Shown here: positions 10,451 through 20,749 of the stretch, in pieces
Position numbering within the stretch: position 1 is the stretch's first letter
How the letters are laid out: every line of letters begins with the position of its first letter
Origin: an uncultured Pelagibacteraceae bacterium
GTDB lineage: Bacteria; Pseudomonadota; Alphaproteobacteria; Pelagibacterales; Pelagibacteraceae
Direction of reading: 5' to 3'
NCBI GenBank assembly: GCA_902560245.1
Contig: CACELK010000001.1
Coordinates: 34,959 to 98,958 of the forward strand
Length of the DNA stretch: 64,000 nucleotides
Notes under the pieces: model-generated
Seen by the model: the letters and a program-made list of their open reading frames with translations, nothing else
Database searches by the model: none
Told to the model about the DNA's origin: nothing
Program-made: the position numbers and the translations under genes

Positions 10451-12535
10451 ATGAATTCTAAATTTAAAGATGCCCTTAATTATTTTAAAAAAGGTCAATT
10501 AGATGAGTCAAAAAAAATTTTTCTAGAAATTTTAGAAAAAGAACAAAATAATTTTGATGTTTACTTTGCTTTAGGTATAATTTTTTTTAAACAAAAAGAG
10601 TATTCCAAATCAGAAAATTTTTTAAATAAAGGAATTAAAATTAAACCCAAAAATGTAGAAATATATAATTTATTGGCAATTGTATTACTTCATCTTAAAA
10701 AATTTGATTTAGCTATTGATAATTGGAATATAGCTTTAAAACTAAAACCAAATTATTTAGAGGCTTACAATAATTTAGGTAATTTATTTTTTGAGCTAGG
10801 AAGGAATGAAGAAGCTTTAAATAACTACAGAAGAGCTTTAGAGATTAATCCAGATTTTGCTGAAGCTTATAACAATCAAGGAAATGTTCTTCTAAAATTG
10901 AAAAAAATTGAAGATGCGTTAAAAAGTTATCAAAAAGCGCTAGAAATTAAGCCTGATTATGTTCAGGCCTATCATAATTGCGGTCAGGCATACTTTGAGA
11001 AAAAACAATTAGGAGAAGCACTTAAATGCTATGAAAAAGCTTTAAATTATAATCCTGATTTTGCAGAGGCATACTTTGATAAAGGAAATATTTTTGTCGA
11101 ACAAGATAATAATGAGGCGGCTATCGAATGTTTTCAAAAAGCTTTAAGACTTAAACCAGAATTTGAAAATAAACTTGGTATGATTATACATCAAAAACAA
11201 AGAATTTGCGATTGGAATACCTTAGATCAGGATATAAAAAAGATTGAAAATAAAATTTTACAGTCTGAAAAATTATCTAGTCCATTTTTCTTTCTATCTA
11301 TAAATAATTCACTAAACCTACAAAAGATTCTTGCAGAAAAATGGTTCAGAAATGAATTTGCTTTAGTCGATAATGTTTTTGAACCAAATAAAAAAAATAA
11401 AGTTAATAAAAAAATAAAAATTGGGTATTACTCCGCTGATTTTAGAGAACATGCAGTTGGCCAATTAATGGTAAATTTATTTGAATTACATGATAAATCA
11501 AAATTTGAAGTAATCGCTTTTTACTTTGGACCAATTGAGGATGATATCATCAAAAAGAGGATTCTTTTAGCATCAAATAAATTTATTGACGTAAGTTTAA
11601 AAACTGAAAAACAAATAAGTAAAATCTCAAGAGAATTAGAAATCGATATTGCTGTTGATTTAATGGGTTATACAAAAAAAAATAGATTTAAAATATTTTC
11701 AGAAAGATCAGCTCCTTTACAAGTGAGCTATCTTGGTTATCCAGGTACAACAGGCGCTAATTGTATCGATTATTTAATTGCTGATAAATTTCTAATATCG
11801 AAAAATGAAGAAAAATATTATTCTGAAAAGATAATTTATTTACCAAACTCTTATATGGTAAACAAACTCACTAAAAAAAAATCAGAGAAAATTTTAACAA
11901 GAAAAGAATTTGGCATACCTGAAGAGAGCTTTGTTTTTTGTTGTTTCAATCAAAGTTATAAAATATTACCTCAGATTTTCGATATTTGGATGAAAATATT
12001 AAAAAGGGTCGACGGTAGTGTCCTTTGGTTGTCTCAAACAAACAAAACCTCAAAAAAAAACCTTTTAAAAGAAGCTGCAACCAGAGATATCAAGTCTAAT
12101 CGAATAATATTTTCATCGCGTCTTCAAATTGTAGAAGAATATTTAGATAGATTCAGATTGGCAGATTTATTTCTTGATACATTCCCCTATACCGCACACT
12201 CAATTTGCAGTGATTCGTTAAAATCTGGATTACCAGTTTTGACGCTTAAAGGTGAAACATTTGCAAGTAGAGTTTCATCAAGTTTTTTAAAGGTTTTAGA
12301 ATTAGAAGAATTAGTTGTAAATTCTGTAAAAGAATATGAGGATAGAGCTGTCGAGCTTGCCAACGACCTGTCTAAATTAAAAAATGTAAAAAATAAATTA
12401 GATATTAATAAAAATAAATCGCCATTATTTGACACAAAACTTTTTACAAAACATATTGAACAAGCATATATAGAAATTTATAAAAAATATAATGAAAACC
12501 TAAAACCAGACACTATTTATTTAAAAAATGTATAA
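10451..12535 (+). CDS. TPR-repeat protein with O-GlcNAc transferase (SPINDLY/GT41-like) C-terminal domain
   Basis: N-terminal TPR units (YNNLGNLFFELGRNEEALNNYRRALEINPDFAEAYNNQGN...) followed by IKIGYYSADFREHAVGQLM...PLQVSYLGYPGTTGANCIDYLIAD, DTFPYTAHSICSDSLKSGLPVLTLKGETFASRVSSSFL. Confidence 0.93.
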   Translation: MNSKFKDALNYFKKGQLDESKKIFLEILEKEQNNFDVYFALGIIFFKQKEYSKSENFLNKGIKIKPKNVEIYNLLAIVLLHLKKFDLAIDNWNIALKLKPNYLEAYNNLGNLFFELGRNEEALNNYRRALEINPDFAEAYNNQGNVLLKLKKIEDALKSYQKALEIKPDYVQAYHNCGQAYFEKKQLGEALKCYEKALNYNPDFAEAYFDKGNIFVEQDNNEAAIECFQKALRLKPEFENKLGMIIHQKQRICDWNTLDQDIKKIENKILQSEKLSSPFFFLSINNSLNLQKILAEKWFRNEFALVDNVFEPNKKNKVNKKIKIGYYSADFREHAVGQLMVNLFELHDKSKFEVIAFYFGPIEDDIIKKRILLASNKFIDVSLKTEKQISKISRELEIDIAVDLMGYTKKNRFKIFSERSAPLQVSYLGYPGTTGANCIDYLIADKFLISKNEEKYYSEKIIYLPNSYMVNKLTKKKSEKILTRKEFGIPEESFVFCCFNQSYKILPQIFDIWMKILKRVDGSVLWLSQTNKTSKKNLLKEAATRDIKSNRIIFSSRLQIVEEYLDRFRLADLFLDTFPYTAHSICSDSLKSGLPVLTLKGETFASRVSSSFLKVLELEELVVNSVKEYEDRAVELANDLSKLKNVKNKLDINKNKSPLFDTKLFTKHIEQAYIEIYKKYNENLKPDTIYLKNV

Positions 12536-12543
12536 ACGTTTTT

Positions 12544-13614
12544 CTATAATTTTACACCTGCTCCTTTCAAAAAAATTGCTTTTTCATCTAATGCCCATCT
12601 TGGTTTTGCCGGGAAGTCTAATTTATTGAACTGTTTTTTTTTAAATTTTTCTAAACCAACCATGGCTATCATGGCAGCATTATCACCGCATAAGTTTATT
12701 GGAGGAAAAATTGACTCAAAATTTTCCTCAATACATAAATTTTTTAAAACATTTCTTATTTTTTTATTTGCAGCAACTCCTCCAGCTACCACAAATTTAT
12801 TACCTTCCATATTCGACTTTTTAAATTCTTGAAATGCTATCTTACTTTTTTTATATAATATTTCTTCAATAGTTTTTTGAAAAGACGCAGCCAGATCATA
12901 TTTTTCTTTTTTAGTTTTTATTTTTTTTGAAATTTTTAAAACTGCGGTTTTAAGGCCTGAAAAAGATAAGTTGCAGCCTCCTCTATTAATTATTGGTTTT
13001 GGTAAATTAAATTTGTAAGGATTTCCTTTTTTTGCACACTCTTCTAACTTAGGACCTCCAGGAAACCCAATTCCAATTAATTTTGCAGTTTTATCAAAAG
13101 CTTCACCAACAGCATCGTCAATTGTAGTTCCTAATCTTTTGTATTTTCCTAAATTTTCTACGCTCAGGAATTGGCTATGACCGCCTGAAATCAAAAGAAG
13201 TAAGTAGGGATAATTGAGATTTGAATTTAACTTAGGGCTTAAAGCATGTCCTTCAAGATGATTTACGGCTATAAAAGGTTTTTTTAAAGAGGAAGCAACA
13301 GCTTTCCCAAAGTTCAAACCTACTGACAAACAAACAATGAGTCCAGGACCAGCTGTAACTGCAACAGCATCTAAATTTTTCATTTTAATACCACTATCAA
13401 TAATTGCTTTTTGAGTTATTAAGTCAATTTTTTCTGCGTGAGCTCTTGCTGCAAGTTCTGGAACAACTCCACCAAATTTTCTGTGAATTTCAAATTGACT
13501 TGATACTATATTAGATAAAATTTTTATTTCTCCATGGTCATTTTCTTGTATTACTGCTGCGGCAGTTTCGTCACAGCTTGTTTCAATACCTAAAATAATC
13601 AGTTTTTTTTTCAT
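12544..13614 (-). CDS. tsaD: tRNA N6-adenosine threonylcarbamoyltransferase
   Basis: LGIETSCDETAAAV, HLEGHALSP, LLISGGHSQ, GGVAANKKIR. ORF opens at 13632; MKKKLIILGIETSCDE at 13614 is the more likely start. Confidence 0.96.
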   Translation of the reverse strand: MKKKLIILGIETSCDETAAAVIQENDHGEIKILSNIVSSQFEIHRKFGGVVPELAARAHAEKIDLITQKAIIDSGIKMKNLDAVAVTAGPGLIVCLSVGLNFGKAVASSLKKPFIAVNHLEGHALSPKLNSNLNYPYLLLLISGGHSQFLSVENLGKYKRLGTTIDDAVGEAFDKTAKLIGIGFPGGPKLEECAKKGNPYKFNLPKPIINRGGCNLSFSGLKTAVLKISKKIKTKKEKYDLAASFQKTIEEILYKKSKIAFQEFKKSNMEGNKFVVAGGVAANKKIRNVLKNLCIEENFESIFPPINLCGDNAAMIAMVGLEKFKKKQFNKLDFPAKPRWALDEKAIFLKGAGVKL

Positions 13615-13660
13615 TAAATTACTTAATCTCAATGTAAGATACTGATTATAAACAAATTAA

Positions 13661-14575
13661 ATGAAAAGCAAAAAAATTATTATTGGTTCTCGTGGCAGTA
13701 AATTAGCATTGATTTATGCCGAAAGGGCTAAAAATGAAATTTTAAAAATTTCAAAAAAGTGCGACATTGAAATAAAAAAAATAACAACAAAAGGAGATGT
13801 TGTTCAAGACAAAAGACTTTCAGACACTGGAGGAAAAGGATTATTTTGTAAATTAATTGAAGAAGAATTAATAAATAAAAAAATAGATATTGCTGTTCAC
13901 GCTTTGAAAGATCTTCCATCTGAACAAACGAAAGGTTTAATTACCGACTGTTTCTTAGAAAGAAATGATCCAAGAGAGATTTTAATTAGTAAAAATAATT
14001 TGAGTCTTCAAAAAATTAGCGCTGGTTCTGTAGTTGGTACATCTTCATTTAGAAGAGAGTTTCAGTTAAAAAAAATCAGAAAAGATTTAAGATATAAAGT
14101 TATTAGGGGAAACGTTGATACTAGAATTGAAAAATTGAATAGAAATCTTTTTGATGCAATAATTTTATCTTATGCTGGGGTTAAATTTTTAAATTTAACG
14201 GATCACATTTCCCAAATTTTCTCAACATCAGAAATTATTCCTAGCGCAGGCCAAGGTGTTATTGCATTACAATGTAGAAAAAATGACTATGAAATTAGAA
14301 ATTTATTAAATAAAGTAAATCATAAAAAAACACATGATTGTATGCAGGCTGAGAGGAGTGTACTTAAAATTCTAGAAGGAGATTGTGAAACAGCTGTTGG
14401 AGCTTTTGCTCAAATTGATAGAGATAAAATTTTCTTAGAAGCAGAATTATTTTCTTTGGACGGCAAACAAAGATTTTATATTAAATCATCAAAAGATAAA
14501 AATTTAGCAACCAAACTTGGAGAAGAAGTTGGAAAAATGCTTAAAAAACAATCTAAAAACTCGTATAAAAAATAA
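13661..14575 (+). CDS. hemC: hydroxymethylbilane synthase (porphobilinogen deaminase)
   Basis: IGSRGSKLAL, AVHALKDLPS, GTSSFRRE, RGNVDTRI, EGDCETAVGAFA. Confidence 0.96.
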   Translation: MKSKKIIIGSRGSKLALIYAERAKNEILKISKKCDIEIKKITTKGDVVQDKRLSDTGGKGLFCKLIEEELINKKIDIAVHALKDLPSEQTKGLITDCFLERNDPREILISKNNLSLQKISAGSVVGTSSFRREFQLKKIRKDLRYKVIRGNVDTRIEKLNRNLFDAIILSYAGVKFLNLTDHISQIFSTSEIIPSAGQGVIALQCRKNDYEIRNLLNKVNHKKTHDCMQAERSVLKILEGDCETAVGAFAQIDRDKIFLEAELFSLDGKQRFYIKSSKDKNLATKLGEEVGKMLKKQSKNSYKK

Positions 14576-14577
14576 TT

Positions 14578-15276
14578 ATGCATATTTTGTTAACTAGACC
14601 TCTAGAAGATTGCCAAGAAATCATGATAAAGTTTCAAAAACTCGGTCATAAAGTATCACATATGCCGTTAATAAATATTGAAAAAAAAGAATACGAAGAA
14701 ATTAATTTTGAGGATTTTAAAGCTATAATTTTTACAAGCGCTAATGCGATAAAATTTTTGAATTTAAAAAAAATAAACAAAAAAATTAACTGTTTTTGCG
14801 TAGGTAGTTCAACCGAAAAAAAAGCTAGAGGTTTTGGATTTCAAAATACTTTCTCTGCTGGCGGAAATGTAAATAACTTGAAAGAAATTATTTTACAAAA
14901 TCTAAATACACATGATGGAAAATTGCTTTATGTAAGTGGAGAAATAGTTTCAAATGAACTTGACAAAGAACTAATTTCTGAAGGTTATGATGTGAAGAGA
15001 TTAATAAATTATAAGACTTATCATTTAGAGAATATTAATGAAGATTTTATAGAAAAAATTAAAATCAATTTGCCAAATATTGTTTATATATACTCGCAAA
15101 ATAGTGCTTTGAGTTTTTTGAATTTAATTAAGAAATATAACTTAGTAAATATTTGGCTAGATACTAATTTGATGTGTATTAGTGAAAAAACCTCTTCAGT
15201 TTTGAATGAAATTAAATGGAAAAAAATTTTTATTTTTAATCCTGGCGAAGAGGAATTTTTGCTATATAAAATTTAA
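14578..15276 (+). CDS. hemD: uroporphyrinogen-III synthase
   Basis: LLTRPLEDC, FTSANAIKFL, position directly after hemC. Confidence 0.85.
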   Translation: MHILLTRPLEDCQEIMIKFQKLGHKVSHMPLINIEKKEYEEINFEDFKAIIFTSANAIKFLNLKKINKKINCFCVGSSTEKKARGFGFQNTFSAGGNVNNLKEIILQNLNTHDGKLLYVSGEIVSNELDKELISEGYDVKRLINYKTYHLENINEDFIEKIKINLPNIVYIYSQNSALSFLNLIKKYNLVNIWLDTNLMCISEKTSSVLNEIKWKKIFIFNPGEEEFLLYKI

Positions 15277-15278
15277 TT

Positions 15279-16364
15279 ATGGAAATTTTTAATAATTTTA
15301 AAGACCTTTTTTTATCTGTATGGAATAAGGGCATACTTGGAGTTGATATATTTCAAATATTAATTGGAGTTGGAATATTTCTTATATTTTTAATTTTCAG
15401 GGGAATAATTGGTAAAATTATTATTAAAAAATTAGAAAGTATAACAAAAAAAACAAGCAACAAATTAGACGACACTTTTGTACTAGCAATGGAGGGGCCC
15501 GCAAGATTTTTTCCAATAGTTTTAGGTTTTTTTATTGCAAGTTATTACATGCCATTTTCAGAAGATAATAGAGAAATTGTTGACACAATAAACAGAACGC
15601 TTATCACTATTTTTATTTTTTGGGTAATGCATCAAATTATAGAACCAATCTCTTATATTTTAAGTGGTTTGGGCAAAGTTTTAACTAGAGAACTAATAGG
15701 TTGGATAATTAAATCTTTAAAAATTTTAATTTTTATCCTTGGCGTGGCTGCAGTTCTTGAGCTTTGGGGAATAAAAATAGGTCCAATAATAGCAGGGCTA
15801 GGTTTATTCGGTGTTGCTGTTGCTTTAGGAGCGCAAGATTTATTTAAAAATTTAATTTCTGGAATATTGGTTTTAGTTGAAAAGAGATTTAAAATTGGAG
15901 ACTGGATTCTTGTTGAAGATATAATAGAGGGGATTGTTGAAAAAATTGGTTTTAGATCAACAGTTATTAGAAAGTTTGATAAATCAATTGCAATTATTCC
16001 AAATTTTCAATTTGCAGAAAATGCAGTAATTAATATAAGCCAGACTACAAATTGGATCATTAGTTGGATAATTAATTTACAGTACGATACTACCGTTGAT
16101 CAGCTGAAATCTATAAGAAATGAAATTGAGAAATATATAAAGGAAAATGAAGATTACAAGCCAGAACTTGGTTATGCTGTCAGGATAGATAAGTTTGCAG
16201 ATAGCTCGATAGATATGTATATACGTTGCTTTACCAAAACAGATGATTGGGAGGAATGGTTAGCCGTAAAAGAAAGACTTGCTATTTCTATAAAGCAAAT
16301 TGTAGAAAAAAATAGAGCCTCTTTTGCTTTTCCAAGTCAGTCTATCTACGTTGAGAAAAAATGA
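15279..16364 (+). CDS. mechanosensitive ion channel (MscS family)
   Basis: GLGLFGVAVALGAQDLFKNLISGILVLVEKRFKIGDWI is the MscS TM3/beta domain signature. Confidence 0.93.
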   Translation: MEIFNNFKDLFLSVWNKGILGVDIFQILIGVGIFLIFLIFRGIIGKIIIKKLESITKKTSNKLDDTFVLAMEGPARFFPIVLGFFIASYYMPFSEDNREIVDTINRTLITIFIFWVMHQIIEPISYILSGLGKVLTRELIGWIIKSLKILIFILGVAAVLELWGIKIGPIIAGLGLFGVAVALGAQDLFKNLISGILVLVEKRFKIGDWILVEDIIEGIVEKIGFRSTVIRKFDKSIAIIPNFQFAENAVINISQTTNWIISWIINLQYDTTVDQLKSIRNEIEKYIKENEDYKPELGYAVRIDKFADSSIDMYIRCFTKTDDWEEWLAVKERLAISIKQIVEKNRASFAFPSQSIYVEKK

Positions 16365-16651
16365 TTGCTATTTTTTACTTAGTCCTCCAAATTTTAAAAT
16401 TATATTCATATGTTGTAATAGCAAATGTTATCATTAGTTGGTTGATTGCTTTCAATGTTTTAAACACACAAAATAGATTTGTTTATTCAATTTTAGAATT
16501 TACTTATCGTTTAACTGATCCGATTTTAAATAAAATTCGACGTTTTTTACCAAATTTAGGTAATCTTGATATATCTCCAATTATATTACTTTTATTGATT
16601 TGGTTTATAGAAATGTGTATGAAGCTCTACATAGCGCCAATAATATTTTAG
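16361..16651 (+). CDS. YggT family membrane protein
   Basis: ISWLIAFNVLN...LTDPILNKIRRFLPNLGNLDISPIILLLLI. Confidence 0.88.
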   Translation: MIAIFYLVLQILKLYSYVVIANVIISWLIAFNVLNTQNRFVYSILEFTYRLTDPILNKIRRFLPNLGNLDISPIILLLLIWFIEMCMKLYIAPIIF

Positions 16652-16657
16652 TAAATT

Positions 16658-17503
16658 ATGATTTTAATTGATGGCAAAAAAGAAGCAGCTGAACTTAGGG
16701 AAAAGTTAAAGCAAGAGGTTTTTGAACTTAAATCTAAATATAATAAAGTTCCTGGATTGACTGTAATTTTAATTGGTGAATTAGCACCCAGCAAGATTTA
16801 TGTTAAAAATAAAGAAAAATCAGCTAATGAAGTTGGTTTAAAGTCTGAGGTAATTAGATATCCAGCAACAGTTGATGAAAAAACAGTTTTAAATAAAATT
16901 GAAGAACTAAATAACGATGAAAGCGTTTCAGGCATATTAGTCCAGCTTCCTCTTCCAAAACATATTGATAAGCAAAAAGTTATTGAAAAAATTCTACCGA
17001 GTAAAGATGTCGATGGATTCCATCCTATGAATGTTGGAAATTTATCTTCAGGATATGAGAGTTCTGTTCCTTGTACTCCTCTTGGATGTTATTTGCTAAT
17101 TAAAAAAATCGAGCCAAACTTAAATGGAAAAAAAGCTGTTGTTGTAGGAAGGTCAAATTTAAATGGAAAGCCAATGACACAACTTCTACTCAAAGAAAAT
17201 TGTACAGTTACAATTACACATTCTAAAACAAAAAATTTGAAAAGTGAGTGTTTAAAAGGCGATATAATTGTTGCAGCAGTTGGAATACCCGAGCTTGTCA
17301 AAGGAGATTGGGTAAAAAAAGATGCAATAGTAATTGATGTTGGTATTAATAAAACCGATAAAGGTATTGTTGGAGATGTTGCATTTGAAGAAGTTTCAAA
17401 AAATGCTAAAGCTTTAACACCTGTTCCTGGGGGTGTTGGACCGATGACTATAGCTTGCCTACTTAAAAATACTATTGAGTGTTTTAAAAGGGTCCAGAAA
17501 TAA
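16658..17503 (+). CDS. folD: bifunctional methylenetetrahydrofolate dehydrogenase/cyclohydrolase
   Basis: GILVQLPLPKHID, DVDGFHPMNVG, VVGRSNLNGKPM, TPVPGGVGPMT. Confidence 0.97.
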   Translation: MILIDGKKEAAELREKLKQEVFELKSKYNKVPGLTVILIGELAPSKIYVKNKEKSANEVGLKSEVIRYPATVDEKTVLNKIEELNNDESVSGILVQLPLPKHIDKQKVIEKILPSKDVDGFHPMNVGNLSSGYESSVPCTPLGCYLLIKKIEPNLNGKKAVVVGRSNLNGKPMTQLLLKENCTVTITHSKTKNLKSECLKGDIIVAAVGIPELVKGDWVKKDAIVIDVGINKTDKGIVGDVAFEEVSKNAKALTPVPGGVGPMTIACLLKNTIECFKRVQK

Positions 17504-17504
17504 A

Positions 17505-17888
17505 TTATTTTCTTTTATTTTTAGGTTTAATTCCAAGTTTGTCACTATGTCTTAATCTCAAAATTACAATTGCTGATGCAATTAAAGCTATAGCAACAGC
17601 TTCGTAAACTAACCCAGAAGGATCCATTTCTTTTCCCTGTAAAATAATAAATCGAGATAGTGCAGTAATAGCAATTAACAATGGAAGTGTAATACTAATT
17701 GATTGTTGACTCCAAAAAACTCTAACCATTGCTAAAACTTCTAGATATAGAAACATTAAAAGCAGGTCTGCTAATGTAACAGACTGATTTATATACATTG
17801 TTTTAATTTCTATTCCAACAGCAATAACCGTACTGATCAAAATTATTGTTAGAAGGCCGAGTTGTAAATTTTTTGTAATATTTTCCAT
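17505..17888 (-). CDS. phosphate-starvation-inducible PsiE family protein
   Basis: 127 aa, four TM; LLMFLYLEVLAMVRVFWSQQSISITLPLLIAITALSRFIIL typical of PsiE-like proteins. Confidence 0.8.
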   Translation of the reverse strand: MENITKNLQLGLLTIILISTVIAVGIEIKTMYINQSVTLADLLLMFLYLEVLAMVRVFWSQQSISITLPLLIAITALSRFIILQGKEMDPSGLVYEAVAIALIASAIVILRLRHSDKLGIKPKNKRK

Positions 17889-17963
17889 TATATAAATAAT
17901 TATTTATATACATTAATTTTTATTAAATACTAGCATTGTTGACGCAACTATTTTTAGTGAATT

Positions 17964-19145
17964 TTATAGTTTTTTTTTATGAAAATTAATAAATCTTTCG
18001 ATATTTGACTTATTAAAAGTTTTATTTTCTTCAAATGAAACCTTCTTCATAGAATAAGCAGAGCTTTTTGTTTGTCTTGAAATAATTGTTACATTTCCTT
18101 TATACAACTTTAATTTTATCAAACCATTTACTTTATTTTTATTTAAATCTACAATTTTTTGAATTTTATATCTTTCTTTTGAAAACCAGTATCCATTGTA
18201 AATTAACTCTGCATAACGCGGCATAACTTGATCTTTCTTATGCATTGTTTTTTTGTCTAAAGTAACAGACTCAATTGCTCTATGTGCTATCATTAATATG
18301 GTTCCGCCTGGAGTTTCATATACACCTCTAGATTTTATTCCAATAAATCTATTTTCGACCAAATCAACTCTTCCAATTCCATTTTTTCCTGCAAGACTAT
18401 TTAATTTTTCTAAAAGTTTTCCTGGCGATAATTTTTTTCCATTTACGGTAAAAGGGTCTCCATTTTTAAAACCAACACTAACAATTGTTTGCTTATTAGG
18501 AGATTTTTCAAGAGAGGCAGTTCTTTGAAATATGTACTCTGGAGCTGGATTTTTTGGATTTTCTAAAACTTTTCCTTCAGTTGAAGTATGAAAAATATTA
18601 TCATCTACTGAAAATGGTGGTGATCCTTTCTTATCTTTTGGAATAGTAATACTTTTTTTTTTAGCATATTTAATTAAATCGGTTCTAGAATTTAAGTCCC
18701 ATTCTCGCCAAGGAGCAATTATTTTTATTTTAGGTCCAAAATAGTGATAGCCTAACTCAAATCTAACTTGATCATTTCCTTTGCCTGTAGATCCATGCGA
18801 TACAGCATAAGCTTTAAATTTTTTTGCAATTGCTATTTGTCTCTTAGCAATCAAGGGTCTAGCTATTGAAGTTCCAAGCAAATAAACTCCTTCGTATATA
18901 GCATGACCTCTTAACATTGGAAAAACATAATCTTTAACAAAAATATTTTTAAGATCATCGATAATAATTTTTTTAACACCTAATTTTTTTGCGTTTTTAT
19001 ATATTTTGCTTTTATTAATTTTCTGGCCAATATCTGCTGTATAGCAAATTACTTCAGCGCTATAGTTTTCTTGCAGCCACTTTAATATTATAGATGTATC
19101 TAAACCTCCCGAATAAGCGAGAACAATCCTTTTTTTAGATTTCAT
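17964..19145 (-). CDS. argG: argininosuccinate synthase
   Basis: VLAYSGGLDTSIILKWL, HGSTGKGNDQVRFEL, IGRVDLVENRFIGIKSRGVYETPG. Confidence 0.97.
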   Translation of the reverse strand: MKSKKRIVLAYSGGLDTSIILKWLQENYSAEVICYTADIGQKINKSKIYKNAKKLGVKKIIIDDLKNIFVKDYVFPMLRGHAIYEGVYLLGTSIARPLIAKRQIAIAKKFKAYAVSHGSTGKGNDQVRFELGYHYFGPKIKIIAPWREWDLNSRTDLIKYAKKKSITIPKDKKGSPPFSVDDNIFHTSTEGKVLENPKNPAPEYIFQRTASLEKSPNKQTIVSVGFKNGDPFTVNGKKLSPGKLLEKLNSLAGKNGIGRVDLVENRFIGIKSRGVYETPGGTILMIAHRAIESVTLDKKTMHKKDQVMPRYAELIYNGYWFSKERYKIQKIVDLNKNKVNGLIKLKLYKGNVTIISRQTKSSAYSMKKVSFEENKTFNKSNIERFINFHKKKL

Positions 19146-19153
19146 TTATTTTT

Positions 19154-19660
19154 TTAACTACAGCTTTTTTTTGCGGAATTGTAAGCTTTGGTAAATCCTA
19201 ACAGAGAGTAATGATCAATAGTTTGTGAACCTTTTTGATTGTAACCAGTAACCATAATTCTTGATCCTCTTTTCATGGTCTTAACCATTTTTTTTTCTTT
19301 TTTGTTGTCTGCTATCCAAGCAAAACTATCTTGAGATATATCAAATTTATATTTGTATTTTCCTGACCTGGCAATAATTGAATTTTTATTATTATATTCA
19401 TAACCTGAAGTGATACTTATCTCATCAGAAATTTTCTCGCTAGGTCTGAAGGTAACAAAAAGTCTTGCTTCGCGAGAGTTTGTTTTTGGTGCCTGCAGAA
19501 CTGGCAAAGATTGAGCAAAACATATTTTTCCATTTTCATTTTTTACAACGTATGCCTCCCAATCTTTTACCTTTAATATTTTCTTTACCTCTTCTGAATT
19601 TGCAAAACCTGCAATAGTTAAAAAAAATAGTACGGCGAAAATATTTTTAATCAGGGACAT
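19154..19660 (-). CDS. invasion-associated locus B (IalB)-like secreted protein
   Basis: Signal peptide, then WEAYVVKNENGKICFAQSLP..., FDISQDSFAWIAD...MKRGSRIMVTGYNQKGSQTIDHYSLLGFTKAY. Confidence 0.82.
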   Translation of the reverse strand: MSLIKNIFAVLFFLTIAGFANSEEVKKILKVKDWEAYVVKNENGKICFAQSLPVLQAPKTNSREARLFVTFRPSEKISDEISITSGYEYNNKNSIIARSGKYKYKFDISQDSFAWIADNKKEKKMVKTMKRGSRIMVTGYNQKGSQTIDHYSLLGFTKAYNSAKKSCS

Positions 19661-20688
19661 GGATTTGGATAAAGTTTTTGAATTTCATTAATTTCTTTAA
19701 TAATTTCATTAGATAATTTTACATTTACACTTTCTATATCAGTTTTCAACTGATCCATTGTAGTTGCGCCAATAATTACACTTGTTACAAATGGCTGAAT
19801 TTCACAAAATTTTAGAGACATTTGAGCCATATTAATATTATTTTTTTTTGATATTTGATAATAGGCTTCAACAGCCTTTTCTGCATTTGGTTTATTATAT
19901 CTAGTCCAAAAATCACCATCATGATCTAATCTTGATTTTCTTGGAATCCTATTATTTCTATATTTTCCTGATAAATATCCTATTGCCAAAGGTGAGTATG
20001 CTAACAAACCTATTTTATCGCGAATAGAAATTTCAGCTAAACCAACTTCATACGTCCTATTTAATAAATTATATGGATTTTGTACCGACATCATTCTTGG
20101 AAGATTTTTTTCTTTTGAAATTTCAAGAAATTTATTAGTTCCCCATGGTGTCTCATTTGATAAACCAATGTATCTTATTTTTCCATCATCGATAAATTTT
20201 TTTAAATTTCCTAAAATATCCTCAAATTTATTCCAGTTGCTACTATCATTATGCTCATACCCAAGTCGGCCAAACATATTAGTATTTCTTTCAGGCCAAT
20301 GTAATTGATAAAGATCAACATAATCAGTTTGCAATCTCTTTAAACTTCCTTCTAATGCCGCTGTAATATTTTTTATTCCATACTGATTACCCCCACCTCT
20401 TACATAAGATCTCATAGGACCACAAACCTTTGTAGCCAAAATTACTTTGTCTCTTTTTTTTGTTTTTTTAAACCAATTTCCTATAATTAATTCTGTATGA
20501 CCAAATGTTTCAGGTTTTGGAGGTATTGAATATAATTCAGCAGTATCCCAAAAATTTACTCCTTCACTTAAGGCATAGTCCATTTGCTCAAATGCCTCAT
20601 CTTCAGTATTTTGTTCCCCCCAGGTCATTGTGCCGAGACATATTGTACTTACATTTAAGTCAGTATTTCCTAGTTTTTTGTAATTCAT
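19651..20688 (-). CDS. aldo/keto reductase (Tas-like)
   Basis: LGTMTWGEQNTEDEAFEQMDYAL, FWDTAELYSIPPKPETFGHTE, DYVDLYQLHWPERNTNMFG. Confidence 0.94.
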   Translation of the reverse strand: MNYKKLGNTDLNVSTICLGTMTWGEQNTEDEAFEQMDYALSEGVNFWDTAELYSIPPKPETFGHTELIIGNWFKKTKKRDKVILATKVCGPMRSYVRGGGNQYGIKNITAALEGSLKRLQTDYVDLYQLHWPERNTNMFGRLGYEHNDSSNWNKFEDILGNLKKFIDDGKIRYIGLSNETPWGTNKFLEISKEKNLPRMMSVQNPYNLLNRTYEVGLAEISIRDKIGLLAYSPLAIGYLSGKYRNNRIPRKSRLDHDGDFWTRYNKPNAEKAVEAYYQISKKNNINMAQMSLKFCEIQPFVTSVIIGATTMDQLKTDIESVNVKLSNEIIKEINEIQKLYPNPCP

Positions 20689-20749
20689 AAAAATTTAACA
20701 TTCATTTTGACTTCTTGATAATTTATTAAAAAATTACTATATATAATTT

